Below, one piece after another: positions 1 to 6,827 of a stretch of 13,070 bases of DNA (within the stretch, counting starts at the first letter, position 1; each line of letters starts with the position of its first letter). Origin of the DNA: Rhodanobacteraceae bacterium (GTDB taxonomy: Bacteria > Pseudomonadota > Gammaproteobacteria > Xanthomonadales > Rhodanobacteraceae); NCBI GenBank assembly GCA_025928735.1, contig JAICIW010000027.1, positions 1-13,070 on the forward strand, given 5' to 3'. The notes under the pieces are model-generated. The model was not told where the DNA came from. It saw nothing but the letters and a program-made list of their open reading frames with translations, and searched no databases. The position numbers and the translations under genes were made by a program.

Positions 1-1669
1 AAAACACATCGATGTCGGCGAGCTTGCCGGGCGTCAGCGAGCCCAGTTCGTGTTCCTGGAACATCGCGTAGGCGTTGTTCCAGGTGTAGGACTTCAGTTC
101 CTGCATCGGGGTCTTGGCCTCGGCCGGGAAGAACGTCTTCTTGCCGTGGTCGTAGGCGCGGGTGACACCGCAGTAGAACACCGGGATCGGGTTGGTGTCC
201 TCGACCGGCGTATCGGTGCCGTCCAGCACGATCGCGCCGCTGTCGATCAGCTTCTTCCACACGTACGCGCCCTCTTTCGCGCGCTGCTCGCCGAGCCGCG
301 GCACCACCATGGGTGCGTCCGAACAGGTATGGATGGACTGCATCGACGCGATCACGCCCATCGCGGCGAAGCGCGGGATGTCGGCGGGATTCAGATGCTG
401 CGCATGCTCGATACGGAAGCGCAACGCGTGTGCCGCCGGGTCTTCCTCGAAGATCTTCTGGTACATGTCCAGCACTTCGCGATTGGCGCGGTCGCCGATC
501 GCGTGGATGGAAACCTGGAACCCATCGCGCGCGGCGATGCGGGCAATCTGCGCGAGATCAGCCATCGGCGTGACGTTCTTGCCGGTGATGTTCGGGGCAT
601 CGCTGTAGGGTTTGAGGAACCACGCGCTGCGCGTGCCCAGCGCACCATCGGAAACATCCTCGCCCACGCCACGCACCGTGAAATGATTGTCGGCATAACC
701 GATGGTTTTGTACTTCGCGAGGTTCTTGTCGAGCTTGGCGACATCCAGCACACCTACGTTGACGTAAAGGCGCAGCGGGAAGCTTCCATCGGCGACGCCT
801 TTCGCAACTTGCTGCTTCAGCCAGTCGATGGTTTCAAAACTTTCGCCCTGGTCGACGAAACTGGTGATGCCCTTGCTGATTTCGTTCTGCACCGCGAGCT
901 GCAGCGCCTTCTCGCGACGCGCATCTTGTTCGGCCGGCGGCAATTCCTTGAGGTATTTCTGGTACGCGGCATACACCGGGTCGGCTGCGGTGTCTTTCAG
1001 CATCCCGATCGCATGGCCCTGTGCATCGCGCACGATGGTGCCGCCTACGGGGTCCGGCGTCTTGTCGTTGATGCCCGCGAGTTTCAGCGCCAGCGCATTG
1101 GCGTACAAGCCGTGGAAGCTCGCGGTGTTCAGCAACACCGGGTTGTTCGGCGATGCGGCATTCAAACTCGCCGGCAGCGGCAGGCCATCCAGGTTCGGTT
1201 GCGGCGCGCGATCCCATTTGCTCTCCAGCCAACCGAAGCCCACGATCCATTCGCCGGGCCTGGCCTTGGCCACGGCGGTTTTCACCATCGCGACCACGCC
1301 GTCCCAGTTCTTCGCCTTGCCGACGTTGATCTGCATCAGCGATTCGCCGGTGTCCAGCAAATGGCCGTGGCCCTCGATGAAACCCGGCGTCACGAACGCG
1401 CCGTGCAGGTCCATCACCTTCGTCTGCTTGCCGATGTAATGCGAAATCGATTCGTCGCCGCCGACCGCGAGGATCTTGCCGTCGCGGATCGCGAGCGCCT
1501 GCGCTTCGGGCTGCAGCGGATCGAGCGTCGCGATGGTGGCATCTCGCAACACCAGGTCGGCCGGCTGCAAGGCGGGCGGGAACCCCGCGACCGGCGGCGC
1601 ACTGGATGCGAACGCGCTTGCCACGAAGGCAAGCGCGATGCACGGAAACAACCCTCGGATCGACTTCAT
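1..1669 (-). CDS. Exported amidohydrolase, family 3 (YtcJ-like), C-terminus missing
   Basis: The minus-strand frame stays open from an ATG at 1669 to the left edge, giving 556 residues without a stop. The N-terminus is a signal peptide (MKSIRGLF, a hydrophobic run, then SAFA before SSAPP), so the enzyme should act in the periplasm. Metal-dependent hydrolase motifs appear in order: a beta-sandwich segment (VLRDATIATLDP, KILAVGGDE), TPGFIEGHGHLL with the metal-binding pair H101/H103, SIHAIGD with H389, RIEHAQH with H422, and LDGTDTPVED with D486 as the probable catalytic aspartate, followed by LTPGKLADIDVF. This order is typical of PF07969/YtcJ proteins, usually about 550-600 residues, so little is lost. 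A GGGAG ribosome-binding sequence precedes the ATG. It lies 56 nt after the receptor gene on the same strand and is probably co-transcribed with it. The family hydrolyses C-N bonds of varied amides; the substrate cannot be read here. The exact start is well supported. Confidence 0.9.
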   Translation of the reverse strand, partial: MKSIRGLFPCIALAFVASAFASSAPPVAGFPPALQPADLVLRDATIATLDPLQPEAQALAIRDGKILAVGGDESISHYIGKQTKVMDLHGAFVTPGFIEGHGHLLDTGESLMQINVGKAKNWDGVVAMVKTAVAKARPGEWIVGFGWLESKWDRAPQPNLDGLPLPASLNAASPNNPVLLNTASFHGLYANALALKLAGINDKTPDPVGGTIVRDAQGHAIGMLKDTAADPVYAAYQKYLKELPPAEQDARREKALQLAVQNEISKGITSFVDQGESFETIDWLKQQVAKGVADGSFPLRLYVNVGVLDVAKLDKNLAKYKTIGYADNHFTVRGVGEDVSDGALGTRSAWFLKPYSDAPNITGKNVTPMADLAQIARIAARDGFQVSIHAIGDRANREVLDMYQKIFEEDPAAHALRFRIEHAQHLNPADIPRFAAMGVIASMQSIHTCSDAPMVVPRLGEQRAKEGAYVWKKLIDSGAIVLDGTDTPVEDTNPIPVFYCGVTRAYDHGKKTFFPAEAKTPMQELKSYTWNNAYAMFQEHELGSLTPGKLADIDVF

Positions 1670-1690
1670 GGCACGCTCCCTATTCCGGAA

Positions 1691-1706
1691 CCGCACGGCC
1701 GTGCGG
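1691..1706. repeat. Perfect 16-bp palindrome between receptor and amidohydrolase genes
   Basis: CCGCACGGCCGTGCGG reads identically on both strands and fills part of the 56-nt gap between the receptor stop and the amidohydrolase start. In RNA it could fold into a 6-bp stem with a GGCC loop. No T-run follows in either direction, so it is not a canonical intrinsic terminator; it could moderate read-through, affect mRNA stability or bind a dimeric protein. Function unknown. Confidence 0.5.
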
Positions 1707-1725
1707 ACCCGTCAACATACAGCGC

Positions 1726-4224
1726 TTACCAGCTGTACGTGATCCTGCCGTAGATATACGCGCCGCTGAATCCGAATGGCGAGAGCTGCGAATACGGGAA
1801 TACGCCATTGGTGTTCTGGCCCACACGCACCCGGTCCGGATAGTTGTTCAACACGTTGTTGCCGCCCAGCGTGAAGGTCCACTTGTCCATGAAGTAACTG
1901 CCGTTGAGGTCGAGAATCCATTCCGGCGAATAGACCTGGTCGAAGATGTAACTGGTCGAGCTGTAACTGGTGACGCTGCCGTAGCGCGTCAGCGTGGCGC
2001 CGACTTCCCAGTTGCCGACGTCATAACGCTCGTCGAGGATCAGCTTGCTGCGCGGCGCGGCGTCGGCCATCAGCCCCTTGATCGCGTTGCGATTGAGGCG
2101 CTGGAAATTGACGCCCAGCGAATCGAGGATCGCGGGATTCGGCTCGACCTTGGTGACCTTGTTCTTGTGGTAGTCGGCGCTGATCGTGGTATTGAGCGTC
2201 CCGGCATTGCCAAGGTCGGCGCGGTAAGTGGTGACGATATCGATGCCCTGCGAGCGCACCGTGCCCGCGTTGGTGAAATAGTTGAAACCACTGTAGCCTG
2301 GGGCCGTGACGCCATGGCTCGCGAGATAGCTCAGCACCTCAGGCGTGGTCAGCGGAATGGTGCTGGACAGTGCGATGCGGTTGTCGACGACGACCTGGTA
2401 CATGTCGAGGGTGGCGGTGAAGGCGTTGTTCGGCGTCCACACCGCGCCGATGGTGTAGTTCTTGGCCTTCTCCGGCTTCAGCGGTTCACCGCCCAGCAGG
2501 CGCGCAAGCGGCATGGTCGAGGGCACGATGCCGCGCAGGTAGATGCCTTCCGGCAAGCCGAGGTTGTTGCCGGCGCCGAATGAGGTCGAGGAGGTTTCGA
2601 AATAATGTTCCTGCCCCAGCGTCGGCGCGCGGAAGCCGGTGGACACGGTGCCGCGAATCGCGAATGCCTGCGAAAATTGATAGCGGCCGGACAACGCATA
2701 CGAAGTGTTGCTGCCGAAATCCGAATAGTTCGAATGGCGCGCCGCCAACGACATGTCGAAGTTGTCGGTGAGGTTCGATTCGAGCTGCACGTACTCGGCG
2801 AGACTGTGGCGCGAAACCGAAATGGCATCCGACGGCGACCAGCCGGCAAAGCCCTGCGCACCACCGGTCGCGTCGTTGTGGGTCGTGCTGATGTAGTAGG
2901 AACCCAGGTCACCCGCCGCGACGCTGTAGCTCTGGCGCAGCCATTGCGTGCCGAACGCGACGTTCAGCGGATGCGACAGCCAACTCACGTCCAGCGGCTT
3001 GGAAACGTCGACGTCGAACGTCTGCTGCTTGGCGCGCAGGATGCCGTCGTGGAACTCGGTCGGGCTGGTGCCGAAATCCGCCAGCATCGCGAAGTTGGTG
3101 GTGTTTTCCGTCGCGTAGGAAACGCGGTTGCCACCGGTATTCGCGCTGACATCCCAATTCCAGCCGTCGAGCACGCCGCGCAACCCGGCGACCAGCGCAC
3201 TGTCGGTCGATACACCGCGTTCGTGCGGAAGGAACCCGTTCGGGAATGGACTGATGGCCAGCCACGGACTTTTCGGATATGGCGTATTCAGGCCATAACG
3301 GTAGAAATCGTACGGCGTGCCCTCGCGCCGGCCGAAATGCCCGTACGCATAGAACTGTATGTTGGGCGTGATGTCGTATTGCCCATTGATCAGCGCGTTG
3401 GAATCCTTGAACGGCACCACGCCGGTGTGGAACAGCGTGCCGTACTGCGCGAGCCCGGGCCTGACATCCGGTTCGGCACGATTGGTTTCATCCTGGTTGC
3501 CGTCCTCGAGGCTGAACCGCATCCAGCCCTTGTCGCCGAGCGACACGCCGAAGTTGCCAGCCCCACGCCAGGTCCTGCCATCGCCTGCGGCGTACTGCCC
3601 GACGGTGGCGGTGACGTTCCCGCCTTGCGCGCCCTTTTTCAGGATCACGTTGATGACGCCCGCGATCGCGTCGGAACCGTACTGGGCCGAAGCGCCGTCG
3701 CGCAGCACTTCGATGTGATCGACCGCGGACAGCGGAATCGTGTTGAGGTCGTAACCCTGGGAACCGACGCCGATGTTGGCGAGGGTCATCACCAGCGCGC
3801 CCGGATGCCAGCGCTTGCCGTCCACCAGCACCAGCACTTCATCGGGCGGCATGCTGCGCAACTGGAACGGACGCTGGAATGCTTCGAGGTCCGAAGCCGG
3901 CGACATCGGGAAGTTCAGCGAGGGGATCGCGCGCGACAGCGCCGTGCCGAAATCGAACGCGCCGGTCTGCCTGAGTGCGTCACCGGAGACCACGTCGACC
4001 GGCTGCAGCGAATCCTTGAGCGTGCGGCCAAGCACGCGCGTGCCCGTCACCACCACGGTGGACAGGGTCGCGGGCCGCCGGGACTTGTTCGGGGATTGCG
4101 TGGATGACTGCTGATCCGTGCCGCTTGTCGCTTGCGTGGCCTGGGCCGCGGCGGTGCCCGCCAGCGCGAGCATCACCGATGCCGCCAGCAGGGTCGGAAC
4201 AACTCGTTTGGAACGCCTGTTCAT
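1726..4224 (-). CDS. TonB-dependent outer-membrane receptor
   Basis: An 832-residue protein that should form a 22-strand outer-membrane barrel for energised uptake of a ligand. The ATG at 4224 is chosen because it has a GGAGAG ribosome-binding sequence and begins a clear signal peptide (MNRRSKRVVPTLLAASVML, AGTAAAQA, cleavage near residue 27). A further in-frame upstream ATG at 4365 would start inside the regulatory element and is rejected. After a Gln/Ser-rich linker comes a TonB-box-like TLSTVVVTG (53-61), then the plug domain to about residue 198 with LVLVDGKRWHPGA and DHIEVLRDGASAQYGSDAI, then the beta-barrel. The chain ends in YGRITYSW, an aromatic C-terminus expected for assembly by the BAM machinery. 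Length is typical. It follows lysR on the same strand with a 186-nt gap holding its own promoter and one copy of the 40-bp element, so it is probably induced with dgcNA and ggt. The ligand is not readable; context suggests an oligopeptide or gamma-glutamyl compound. Confidence 0.93.
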   Translation of the reverse strand: MNRRSKRVVPTLLAASVMLALAGTAAAQATQATSGTDQQSSTQSPNKSRRPATLSTVVVTGTRVLGRTLKDSLQPVDVVSGDALRQTGAFDFGTALSRAIPSLNFPMSPASDLEAFQRPFQLRSMPPDEVLVLVDGKRWHPGALVMTLANIGVGSQGYDLNTIPLSAVDHIEVLRDGASAQYGSDAIAGVINVILKKGAQGGNVTATVGQYAAGDGRTWRGAGNFGVSLGDKGWMRFSLEDGNQDETNRAEPDVRPGLAQYGTLFHTGVVPFKDSNALINGQYDITPNIQFYAYGHFGRREGTPYDFYRYGLNTPYPKSPWLAISPFPNGFLPHERGVSTDSALVAGLRGVLDGWNWDVSANTGGNRVSYATENTTNFAMLADFGTSPTEFHDGILRAKQQTFDVDVSKPLDVSWLSHPLNVAFGTQWLRQSYSVAAGDLGSYYISTTHNDATGGAQGFAGWSPSDAISVSRHSLAEYVQLESNLTDNFDMSLAARHSNYSDFGSNTSYALSGRYQFSQAFAIRGTVSTGFRAPTLGQEHYFETSSTSFGAGNNLGLPEGIYLRGIVPSTMPLARLLGGEPLKPEKAKNYTIGAVWTPNNAFTATLDMYQVVVDNRIALSSTIPLTTPEVLSYLASHGVTAPGYSGFNYFTNAGTVRSQGIDIVTTYRADLGNAGTLNTTISADYHKNKVTKVEPNPAILDSLGVNFQRLNRNAIKGLMADAAPRSKLILDERYDVGNWEVGATLTRYGSVTSYSSTSYIFDQVYSPEWILDLNGSYFMDKWTFTLGGNNVLNNYPDRVRVGQNTNGVFPYSQLSPFGFSGAYIYGRITYSW

Positions 4225-4312
4225 CGCACTCTCTCCGCGCTTTTGCTCGCCGCAGGATTGCAGCGAGCGAAGTTGTGTTGGTGAAATTACAAGAATCCCC
4301 ATTTGCAGCGCG

Positions 4313-4343
4313 AGCGTAACCACAAACGCCTCCGCGTCGCCAA
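4313..4343 (-). promoter_or_regulatory. Predicted core promoter of the receptor gene
   Basis: On the minus strand TTGGCG (4343-4338) and TACGCT (4318-4313) are separated by 19 bp. Both match the sigma-70 boxes only weakly, as expected for an activator-dependent promoter. The call is supported mainly by the same arrangement at the two other copies of the 40-bp element. Transcription would start near 4306, leaving a leader of about 80 nt. Confidence 0.4.
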
Positions 4344-4379
4344 TGAAAAAAAGGATACATGGCATAACTGCATGTTGTG
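4340..4379 (-). promoter_or_regulatory. 40-bp shared regulatory element, copy A (receptor)
   Basis: Read on the minus strand, the element starts CACAA (4379-4375), continues CAGTTATGCCA (4370-4360) and GT, and ends TTTTCATTGG (4349-4340). It matches copies B and C without any gap at 30 of 40 positions. CACAA-N7-TTATG is an imperfect inverted repeat with the geometry of a LysR-type recognition site, although the T of the classical T-N11-A is C here. It lies 115 nt before the receptor ATG. The neighbouring LysR protein is the obvious candidate binder (inference). Confidence 0.8.
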
Positions 4380-4382
4380 GAG

Positions 4383-4410
4383 GCGACCGCCGCGGCGGAT
4401 CGCGCGTCGC
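4383..4410 (-). terminator. GC-rich stem-loop just after lysR
   Basis: Directly after the lysR stop codon lies a 12-bp perfect palindrome, CCGCCGCGGCGG (4387-4398), flanked by GCGAC at 4383-4387 and its complement GTCGC at 4406-4410. It could form a strong hairpin at the end of the lysR transcript. There is no T-run, so factor-independent termination is doubtful. It could instead slow read-through from lysR into the receptor promoter. Confidence 0.3.
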
Positions 4411-5310
4411 TCATTGTGCAAGCATCCGCTGTGCGAGCTGCCGCACCAGATCAAGAAATCGCTTCTGCACCGGATTCAAGGGGCTGTCGGGGCGAAACAT
4501 TGCATACAACACCACGTCGAGGTGCGGTTTCAGCGGACGCATCTGCACGTTGTGCGCATCGCCCGCGCGGGCCGTGAACGGATCGACCAGCGCCAAGCCC
4601 TCGCCCTTGGCCACCAGCGAATGCGCCAACTGGTAGGTCTGCACCGACACCAGTCTTTGCGGCGCCGGTTCCACCTGCGCCAGATGACTTTGCAGCATGT
4701 TGCCGAGCGCGTCGCGCACCATGATGCCGATCATGGGCTGGCTGGCCAGCGCGCCGATCGGCAGCGGCCGCGACAGCTCCGATTCCGGCCACCAGCCCGG
4801 CGGCGCAATCACCATCACCCGTCCCCGGCACAATGCCTTCTGCCGCAGGGTCTGGTGTCCGATGTCCTGCAGGGTCAACCCGATGTCGGTGTCGCGCAGC
4901 GTCAGCGACTGGCACATTTCCACGGAATGTTGCGTCGACAGTTCCACGATGGTGCGGGGGAAGGTCTTGCGCAGCAGCGCGGTGGCCTCGGGCAGCAGCC
5001 CCATCGCCAGCGTCGGCGTGCACGTCACGCGCAACGGACTGCTTTCCGGCTGGCTCATGTTGGTGGTGAGCCGCTGCAGGTCGTGCACATCCTGGATGAT
5101 CTTTTCGATGCGGTCGCGCAGCAGCAACGCCTGCTGCGTCGGCTGCAGGCGCCCGCGCACGCGGCTGAAAAGCTCGAAGCCCAGCTGGTCCTCGGCGTGC
5201 TGCAGCGCCTTGCTGGCCGCCGGCTGCGAAATGTTCAAAAGCTTCGCCGCGCCGGTCAGGCTGCCGGTGGTGAGCACCGCATGGAACAGTTCGATGTAAC
5301 GCAGACGCAT
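4411..5310 (-). CDS. LysR-family transcriptional regulator
   Basis: A 299-residue protein of normal LysR length. Residues 1-60 carry the winged helix-turn-helix: MRLRYIELFHAVLTTGSLT, then AAKLLNISQPAASKALQHAE and LGFELFSR, the best-conserved LysR signature. A linker helix follows, and the remainder (about 90-295) has the look of the periplasmic-binding-protein-like effector domain, including a segment PLRVTCTPTLAMGLLPEAT. The ATG at 5310 is preceded by AAGGGG at a 9-nt distance. It is divergent from the P1 peptidase gene and upstream of the receptor on the same strand. LysR proteins usually control adjacent genes, so the three 40-bp elements in this window are its likely targets. A LysR regulator of D-glutamate catabolism (DgcR) has, to my recollection, been described beside dgcN/dgcA in marine bacteria; whether this is its orthologue cannot be judged here, so no symbol is assigned. 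Confidence 0.93.
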   Translation of the reverse strand: MRLRYIELFHAVLTTGSLTGAAKLLNISQPAASKALQHAEDQLGFELFSRVRGRLQPTQQALLLRDRIEKIIQDVHDLQRLTTNMSQPESSPLRVTCTPTLAMGLLPEATALLRKTFPRTIVELSTQHSVEMCQSLTLRDTDIGLTLQDIGHQTLRQKALCRGRVMVIAPPGWWPESELSRPLPIGALASQPMIGIMVRDALGNMLQSHLAQVEPAPQRLVSVQTYQLAHSLVAKGEGLALVDPFTARAGDAHNVQMRPLKPHLDVVLYAMFRPDSPLNPVQKRFLDLVRQLAQRMLAQ

Positions 5311-5327
5311 GTCGAGTCACCCCTTCC

Positions 5328-5349
5328 CGGACGGATCGTTGCCCGTCCG
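5328..5349. promoter_or_regulatory. Inverted repeat in the lysR/peptidase divergent gap
   Basis: The 187-nt gap between lysR and the P1 peptidase gene contains a perfect 7-bp inverted repeat, CGGACGG (5328-5334) and CCGTCCG (5343-5349), with an 8-bp spacer. It starts 17 nt upstream of the lysR ATG. It could be an operator, for example for autoregulation, or a hairpin in the lysR leader. It does not resemble the 40-bp element. The rest of the gap shows only a weak -10-like TACACT at 5452-5457 for the peptidase gene and no convincing -35. Confidence 0.35.
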
Positions 5350-5497
5350 TTGTCACGCCCACCGGTGCCGCGCCGACGGCGCCGGGACGCTGTGGGCGGA
5401 TCATCGCACGTAACCGCCGCGAACACCCGGGCCGAAAGTATGGGCGGCCGGTACACTCCCGGACACCATTGCACTTCGCGCCAACAACGGATCAACC

Positions 5498-6664
5498 ATG
5501 CCTGCGCGTCTCGCCACCGTCGCCATCCTGCTGCTGGCCTGCATGCCGGCCCATGCCGAACACAAGAACCTCCGCGATTACGGCATCCGGATCGGCGTGC
5601 TGCAACCGGGCACGTGGAATGCGATCACCGACGTGCCGGGCGTGCTGGTCGGGCAGAAGACCTTGGTGCATGGCGACGACGTGCGCACCGGCGTGACGGC
5701 CATCCTGCCCTACGCCGGCAACGTCTTCCAGAACAAGGTGCCTGCCGCGGTGTACGTCGGCAATGGTTTCGGCAAGTTGACCGGCACCACGCAGATCGCC
5801 GAACTCGGCAACATTGAAACGCCGATCGTGCTGACCAACACGCTCAGCGTGCCGACCGCCGCCGATGCATTGATCGACTACACCTTTTCCTTTCCGGAAA
5901 ACGCCGAGGTGCTGTCGGTGAACCCCGTGGTCGGTGAAACCAACGACGGCTGGTTGAACGACATCCGCGGCCGCCACGTCACGAAACAGGACGTGCTGGA
6001 CGCGATCCATGCGGCGAAAACCGGTCGGGTCGCACAGGGCGACGTCGGCGCCGGCACCGGCACGGTCGCGTTCGGCTTCAAGGGCGGCATCGGCACCGCG
6101 TCGCGCAAACTGCCGGCCTCGCTCGGCGGTTACACCGTGGGTGTGCTGGTGCAGACGAACTTCGGCGGCGTGCTCGACATCGATGGCGTGCCGGTCGGCA
6201 AGCTGCTGCACAAGTATTACCTCAGCGACAAGTTGAACGATTCGCCGGACGGTTCCTGCATGATCGTGGTGGCGACGGACGCCCCGCTGGGTTCGCGCAA
6301 CCTCGAACGGCTCGCGAAACGGGCGATCCTGGGCTTGGGCAAAACCGGCGGCATCGAGTCGAACGGCAGCGGGGATTACGCGATCGCGTTCTCGACCGAC
6401 AGGGATTCGCGGGTCGCGTACGAATCCGATGCCCCGCTGCAACACGTCACCGTGGTCCGCAACGATGACATGTCGCCGCTGTTCATGGCCGCGATCGAAG
6501 CGACCGAGGAAGCCATCCTCAACTCGCTGTTCCATGCCGAAACGACGACCGGCCGCGATCATCACCGGATCGAAGCGCTTCCCGTCGACAAGGTGTTGCA
6601 GATCATGCGCCAGCGCGGCCACGACATCGTCGATCCCGCAGCGCGCGGCGACCGCGCCGGGTAG
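5498..6664 (+). CDS. P1 family (DmpA/BapA-type) exported aminopeptidase
   Basis: A 388-residue member of peptidase family S58 (PF03576), whose members remove N-terminal residues, including D- and beta-amino acids in DmpA and BapA. They mature by self-cleavage in front of a serine that becomes the N-terminal nucleophile. Here the cleavage site is Gly252-Ser253 in DGSCMIVVATDAPLG, giving chains of about 230 and 136 residues. N221 in VQTNFGG lies 32 residues upstream, the same separation as the Asn218/Ser250 pair I recall for DmpA. The N-terminus MPARLATVAILLLACMPAHA is an export signal. AHA before Glu21 suits ordinary cleavage, while LLLAC at 11-15 could be read as a lipobox, making it a lipoprotein instead. 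The ATG at 5498 has only a weak GGAT behind it but fits the signal peptide exactly. It is divergent from lysR and is followed by dgcN on the same strand, but its own upstream region has no copy of the 40-bp element. Confidence 0.9.
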   Translation: MPARLATVAILLLACMPAHAEHKNLRDYGIRIGVLQPGTWNAITDVPGVLVGQKTLVHGDDVRTGVTAILPYAGNVFQNKVPAAVYVGNGFGKLTGTTQIAELGNIETPIVLTNTLSVPTAADALIDYTFSFPENAEVLSVNPVVGETNDGWLNDIRGRHVTKQDVLDAIHAAKTGRVAQGDVGAGTGTVAFGFKGGIGTASRKLPASLGGYTVGVLVQTNFGGVLDIDGVPVGKLLHKYYLSDKLNDSPDGSCMIVVATDAPLGSRNLERLAKRAILGLGKTGGIESNGSGDYAIAFSTDRDSRVAYESDAPLQHVTVVRNDDMSPLFMAAIEATEEAILNSLFHAETTTGRDHHRIEALPVDKVLQIMRQRGHDIVDPAARGDRAG

Positions 6665-6717
6665 CGGCAGGTACTCGCCCTGCTCGACCGGGGCGGCGCC
6701 CTGGCGAGCGCGCCACT

Positions 6718-6757
6718 CACAACTCCCAGTTATGCCAAGTGCCGGTCTTTTCATTGG
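6718..6757 (+). promoter_or_regulatory. 40-bp shared regulatory element, copy B (dgcN-dgcA)
   Basis: CACAA (6718-6722), CAGTTATGCCA (6727-6737), GT (6739-6740) and TTTTCATTGG (6748-6757) match copies A and C with identical spacing. The dyad CACAA-N7-TTATG (6718-6734) is centred at 6726, about 65 bp before the start inferred from the core promoter. That is the usual place of a LysR recognition site. It lies in the gap after the peptidase stop and 70 nt before the dgcN ATG, so dgcN-dgcA has its own promoter. Confidence 0.82.
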
Positions 6758-6784
6758 TCGGCGGCGTGCGCCCACGAGTAATCT
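6754..6784 (+). promoter_or_regulatory. Predicted core promoter of dgcN-dgcA
   Basis: TTGGTC (6754-6759) and TAATCT (6779-6784) form weak -35 and -10 boxes with a 19-bp spacer. The -35 overlaps the end of the 40-bp element. Transcription would begin near 6791, leaving a leader of roughly 37 nt with the AAGGAAGGA ribosome-binding sequence. Confidence 0.45.
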
Positions 6785-6827
6785 CCTGCAGGCACTGTTG
6801 TTGGCGCACATCCGAAGGAAGGATTGC

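Noticed and set aside
50..1753. 567-codon open frame on the plus strand
   Set aside because: It is antisense to the amidohydrolase, whose minus-strand frame carries all family motifs and a signal peptide. The plus reading is Arg/His-rich with no recognisable domain, as GC-rich antisense frames usually are.
2605..4107. 500-codon plus-strand open frame
   Set aside because: Shadow of the TonB-dependent receptor; composition is Arg/Val/His-rich without motifs.
4340..4353. T-run of copy A as an intrinsic terminator of lysR
   Set aside because: No GC-rich hairpin directly precedes the T-run on the minus strand, and the T-run is part of a block conserved at two other promoters.
4225..4365. Upstream in-frame start for the receptor at 4365
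   Set aside because: It would put 47 residues before a perfect signal peptide and would overlap the 40-bp element. The ATG at 4224 has a good ribosome-binding sequence.
4303..5817. 504-codon plus-strand open frame across lysR and the peptidase start
   Set aside because: It runs antisense to lysR and then out of frame through the peptidase gene, both of which have clear family signatures.
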